Of a DNA stretch of 8,226 bases, positions 6,681 to 8,226 are shown piece by piece. Position numbers and translations under genes: made by a program. Numbering within the stretch: the first letter of the stretch is position 1; each line of letters starts with the position of its first letter. Below the pieces are notes generated by a model, which was given only the letters and a program-made list of their open reading frames with translations, had not been told where the DNA came from and did not search any database. Source of the stretch: Amphritea sp. (GTDB lineage Bacteria > Pseudomonadota > Gammaproteobacteria > Pseudomonadales > Nitrincolaceae); NCBI GenBank assembly GCA_024679635.1, contig JAIBDA010000052.1, positions 1 to 8,226 of the forward strand. The letters run 5' to 3'.

Positions 6681-6704
6681 GTGACGCAGTCACGATTAGC
6701 TGCT
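6681..6704 (-). repeat. REP-like stem-loop R5
   Basis: Perfect 5-bp stem GTGAC (6681-6685), GCA, GTCAC (6689-6693), then GATTAGCTGCT on the plus strand. It matches 20 of 24 bases with 6911-6934, in the same orientation, and the two bracket repeat A. The foot reads GCAGCTA instead of GTAGCTA on the minus strand. It lies just upstream of the thioredoxin gene. Confidence 0.55.
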
Positions 6705-6709
6705 AATTC

Positions 6710-6812
6710 TTATCCCCAGATTCGCCCCCACAAACTTGTGCATAACATTGGGACAACTGCCGTAAGCCTTGTCACTGTTGAGGTTCAGGGTGCCGGGCAA
6801 TAAATGTTCAGC
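6710..6812. repeat. Dispersed repeat, copy A (DnaA-box-like)
   Basis: Begins with TTATCCCCA (6710-6718), then after 18 bases TGTGCATAA (6737-6745), whose complement TTATGCACA fits the DnaA box TTATNCACA. A 76-base core (6737-6812) matches copy B (7419-7494) without gaps at 64 of 76 positions, including 21 identical bases starting with GGGACAACTG. In the one open frame on the complement the 12 differences fall 4, 5 and 3 on codon positions 1, 2 and 3, so there is no sign of protein-level constraint. Confidence 0.75.
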
Positions 6813-6883
6813 TAATATGCGGGATTGTAACCCCCCTCAAAGAACCACTTTCTTATATTCTTATAAATGCTTTTTCTGACCAT

Positions 6884-6935
6884 TAGCAAGTGCGAAGCGT
6901 CGCTCTGCAAGTGACGAAGTCAGGTTTAGCTACTG
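6884..6935 (-). repeat. REP-like double stem-loop R3
   Basis: The left half is AGCAAGTGCGAAGCGTC (6885-6901), an imperfect member of the GAGCAAGGCGCGAAGCGCC family. The right half (6911-6934) has TGAC-GAA-GTCA followed by GGTTTAGCTACT, giving GTAG at its foot on the minus strand. It lies between repeat A and the Fur-controlled promoter, with no minus-strand gene ending here. Confidence 0.6.
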
Positions 6936-6950
6936 CTCTTCAGAAAACAG

Positions 6951-6978
6951 TTGCATTCATATTTAAATTAATCATAAT
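6951..6978 (+). promoter_or_regulatory. Promoter of the Fur-box gene
   Basis: TTGCAT (6951-6956) and CATAAT (6973-6978, 5/6 match to TATAAT) are 16 bp apart. The -10 lies wholly inside the Fur box, the geometry expected for repression by iron-loaded Fur. Confidence 0.6.
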
Positions 6979-6991
6979 GAGAATCATTATC
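6973..6991 (+). promoter_or_regulatory. Fur box
   Basis: CATAATGAGAATCATTATC matches the 19-base Fur consensus GATAATGATAATCATTATC at 17 of 19 positions. It continues with ATTA, adding a further overlapping half-site. It lies 23 bases before the start at 7015 and covers the -10 element. Confidence 0.85.
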
Positions 6992-7014
6992 ATTAAAAAA
7001 TAAAAGGTCTGACA

Positions 7015-7365
7015 ATGGGTTCACTCAGAATTGATGCCTGGCTGGAACGCAAGGAACCGGTTATAAAACTGCATAGCGGCTTGTCTGAAAGTCTGGTAGC
7101 AGAGTGGCGCGGCAGCGCCGTTTTAGAGTTACTTGAGCAAGGAATTGTGACCTGTGAAGAACTGTATTCAGGCAGCAACCGAATTCAGCAACAGGCAGCC
7201 CATGAACTACTACTCAACGCTTGTGCGAACTCTCTCTGTAGTCGAAACGGTCCGCAGTGCTTTAACTGTATAACCGGACGGTTGTTACGGGCGCTGGCCC
7301 ACAGTGATAGCACTGCCAATCAACCTTCCGTTGCGGGCCTGGAGCTATACCAATCTGCCAGTTAA
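7015..7365 (+). CDS. Fur-regulated small cysteine-rich protein of unknown function
   Basis: A 116-residue protein that I do not recognise with certainty. It has no signal peptide and no membrane segment, so it is probably cytosolic. The first 65 residues are mainly helical in character. The second half has Cys70-x4-Cys75-x6-Cys82-x2-Cys85 with a further Cys47, a spacing that could bind iron, an Fe-S cluster or zinc. The ATG at 7015 is preceded by AAAAGG at 7002-7007. The Fur box over the promoter implies expression in iron starvation. Size and control recall FagA, the Fur-associated small protein near fumC-sodA in Pseudomonas, but I cannot confirm homology and fumC/sodA are absent. It is the only gene between repeat copies A and B. 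No clear terminator follows it. Confidence 0.65.
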   Translation: MGSLRIDAWLERKEPVIKLHSGLSESLVAEWRGSAVLELLEQGIVTCEELYSGSNRIQQQAAHELLLNACANSLCSRNGPQCFNCITGRLLRALAHSDSTANQPSVAGLELYQSAS

Positions 7366-7392
7366 TTTAAAGAGATCAAACTGCAGCTTTAG

Positions 7393-7494
7393 TTATCCCC
7401 ACTTCTATCGCACAAGACTGTGCATAACATAGGGACAACTGCCGTAAGCCTTATCAGCGCTGCGCTCCAGGATACCGACCAATAAATGTTCAGC
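7393..7494. repeat. Dispersed repeat, copy B (DnaA-box-like)
   Basis: Begins with TTATCCCCA (7393-7401), then after 17 bases TGTGCATAA (7419-7427), and ends with CAATAAATGTTCAGC as copy A does. It starts 27 bases after the stop of the Fur-regulated gene and lies 683 bases from copy A in the same orientation, so the gene and its promoter are bracketed by direct repeats. A 12-base palindrome AAAACGCGTTTT follows at 7523-7534. Confidence 0.75.
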
Positions 7495-7535
7495 GCGAAA
7501 CTACAACTTCTCCATGCGCTTAAAAACGCGTTTTC

Positions 7536-7565
7536 GAGCAAGGCGCGAAGCACCGTTCTAGCTAC
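7536..7565 (-). repeat. REP-like stem-loop R4 at the 3' end of creA
   Basis: On the minus strand: GTAG, CTAGAAC, then GGTGC-TTC-GCGCC (one U-G pair), then TTGCTC. The TAG of GTAG (7564-7562) is the creA stop. Downstream on the minus strand lies AAAACGCGTTTTT, which with the hairpin may serve as the creA terminator. Confidence 0.7.
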
Positions 7566-8014
7566 TGTTTTTGAAAAGCCTGCGTGCCCCATAAAGGCAC
7601 TGTGGAGAGGCTATGTTTATAACTACCATTGATCTCTTTGGTCGAGTAAGAAAGGTACATCAACGTCTGAGATTCAGCATCAAAAATACGCCTGACTTTC
7701 ATCGTCTTAAAGAGCACGCTTTTAGATTTTCTGAAGACAATCTCGCCATTTTTGGAGCGATCGATTGCTGCAATCATACCCGGTGAAATAATGCCGGTTT
7801 GGCGACAAGCGATTGAGGAATCACTGGGATCAGAAAAATCCAGATCCGCCTCAACACTGGCCACATGGCAGGTCACGCCCGATATTTCCGGGTCTACCAG
7901 TACATACAGCTTAATATCCTTAGTCGTCAATATACCTAAGGATACATCGCCAACTTCATCCCCGCCGCAGCCGGACAGTAGTACGACTAACCCACCGATT
8001 AGTAATTTTTTCAT
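7562..8014 (-). CDS. creA: CreA family protein, lipoprotein form
   Basis: A 150-residue protein matching E. coli CreA through most of its length. Shared blocks include DP..SGVTCHVA (41-52), DPSDSSIACRQTG (62-74), NGEIVFRKSKSVLFK (89-103), RIFDAE.QTL.YL.YS (109-124) and the SLSTVP ending. Cys49 and Cys70 align with the two cysteines of E. coli CreA and may form a disulfide. Unlike E. coli CreA, which has an ordinary signal peptide, this one has a lipobox LSGC with Cys16; the residue after it is Gly, so the outer membrane is the likely destination. Function of the family is unknown. The ATG at 8014 is preceded by GGTGA about six bases away. It lies downstream of pnp on the same strand but is separated by a strong terminator. 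Its stop comes from REP-like element R4. Confidence 0.85.
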   Translation of the reverse strand: MKKLLIGGLVVLLSGCGGDEVGDVSLGILTTKDIKLYVLVDPEISGVTCHVASVEADLDFSDPSDSSIACRQTGIISPGMIAAIDRSKNGEIVFRKSKSVLFKTMKVRRIFDAESQTLMYLSYSTKEINGSYKHSLSTVPLWGTQAFQKQ

Positions 8015-8064
8015 AATCAGTCACCGCCTCTGTGTTTTTCCGGTTTTACACAATTTTCAGTCAC

Positions 8065-8094
8065 AAAAAAGCCCCGCATCAGCGGGGCTTTTTT
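8065..8094. terminator. Intrinsic terminator after pnp
   Basis: AAAAAAGCCCCGC (8065-8077), loop ATCA, GCGGGGCTTTTTT (8082-8094). The 13-bp symmetric stem has A- and T-tracts on both sides. It ends pnp transcription (minus strand) 18 bases after its stop and could also block plus-strand readthrough. creA must therefore start from its own promoter in the 50-base gap to 8014, or depend on readthrough. Confidence 0.93.
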
Positions 8095-8111
8095 AATCAG
8101 CTAAAACGAGT

Positions 8112-8226
8112 TTACTCTACAGACTCGTCAGCTTCCAGATCACGCATAGTCAGCTTGATACGGCCGCGAGGATCCACGTCCAGTACCTTAACTTTAATCA
8201 CATCATCCATCTTGATGTAGTCAGTC
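8112..8226 (-). CDS. pnp: Polyribonucleotide nucleotidyltransferase (PNPase), C-terminal end only
   Basis: The last 37 codons and the TAA stop (8114-8112) are present; the gene continues beyond the right edge. The peptide contains KVKVLDVDPRGRIKLTMRDL, the characteristic end of the S1 RNA-binding domain of PNPase, followed by a short acidic tail ADESVE. PNPase is the phosphorolytic 3'-5' exoribonuclease of the RNA degradosome. Other S1 proteins end in similar wording, but the tail position, the stop directly after it and the panC neighbourhood favour pnp. Confidence 0.82.
   Translation of the reverse strand, partial: TDYIKMDDVIKVKVLDVDPRGRIKLTMRDLEADESVE

Noticed and set aside
6710..7494. 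Repeats A and B as a chromosomal or plasmid replication origin because of TTATGCACA
   Set aside because: Only one consensus DnaA box per copy, plus an off-consensus TTATCCCCA. No box cluster or initiator gene is present.
6710..7494. Repeats A/B as gene remnants (complement reads AEHLL..., DKAYGSCP)
   Set aside because: The 12 differences spread evenly over codon positions (4/5/3), the copies stop at different points, and no start or ribosome site is present.
7389..7592. 67-codon minus-strand frame over repeat B
   Set aside because: It runs across two repeat elements into the 3' end of creA, has no ribosome site and no recognisable product.
123..8111. CRISPR array or prophage/transposase
   Set aside because: No regularly spaced repeats with unique spacers. 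No integrase, transposase or structural phage protein in any frame.
7752..8220. Plus-strand frames opposite creA and pnp
   Set aside because: Antisense to two recognised genes and running through a strong terminator.

Overview
This window reads as chromosomal DNA of a marine gammaproteobacterium, most likely of Oceanospirillales/Oceanospirillaceae type. That assignment is inference: the proteins look gammaproteobacterial (RsuA, CreA, PanC, PNPase, a PhaA-type thiolase), and panC lying a few kilobases from pnp resembles the panC ... pnp neighbourhood known in Pseudomonas. No rRNA, tRNA, CRISPR array, phage gene or transposase gene is visible.

Layout. (1) 1-122: the 3' end of panC (+), followed by a strong hairpin. 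(2) 123-452: a 330-base regulatory gap unusually rich in TGCA, leading into an acetyl-CoA acetyltransferase gene (phaA type, 453-1634, +) closed by a bidirectional terminator. (3) A convergent, GTG-started, double-domain PTPS/QueD-like gene (1705-2541, -). It is divergent from a three-gene operon (2671-5109, +) of rsuA, an RsmC/RlmG-like rRNA methyltransferase overlapping rsuA by ATGA, and a YciC-like membrane protein. (4) From 5110 onward the window becomes accessory in character. A small AT-rich PD-(D/E)XK nuclease gene (-), a periplasmic TlpA-like thioredoxin (-), a Fur-box-controlled cysteine-rich small protein (+) and a creA lipoprotein gene (-) are separated by gaps full of repeats. (5) The right edge holds the 3' end of pnp (-) with its terminator.

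How the parts fit. The central operon is a ribosome-modification unit: pseudouridylation of 16S rRNA plus guanine methylation of rRNA, with a membrane protein of unknown role. The thiolase gene stands alone and probably feeds acetoacetyl-CoA into polyhydroxyalkanoate or ketone-body metabolism; its TGCA-rich upstream region suggests a PhaR-like regulator.

The most interesting structure is in the right half. One family of REP-like elements has a GTAG/CTAG foot followed by a 5-bp stem and 3-base loop, with compensatory base changes between copies. Copies sit at or near the 3' ends of genes, and at three genes the element supplies the TAG stop codon. A separate repeat of about 100 bases, carrying a TTATGCACA DnaA-box-like site, occurs twice and brackets the Fur-regulated gene. 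Each copy is followed by a REP-like element in the same orientation. No transposase that could mobilise them is in the window.
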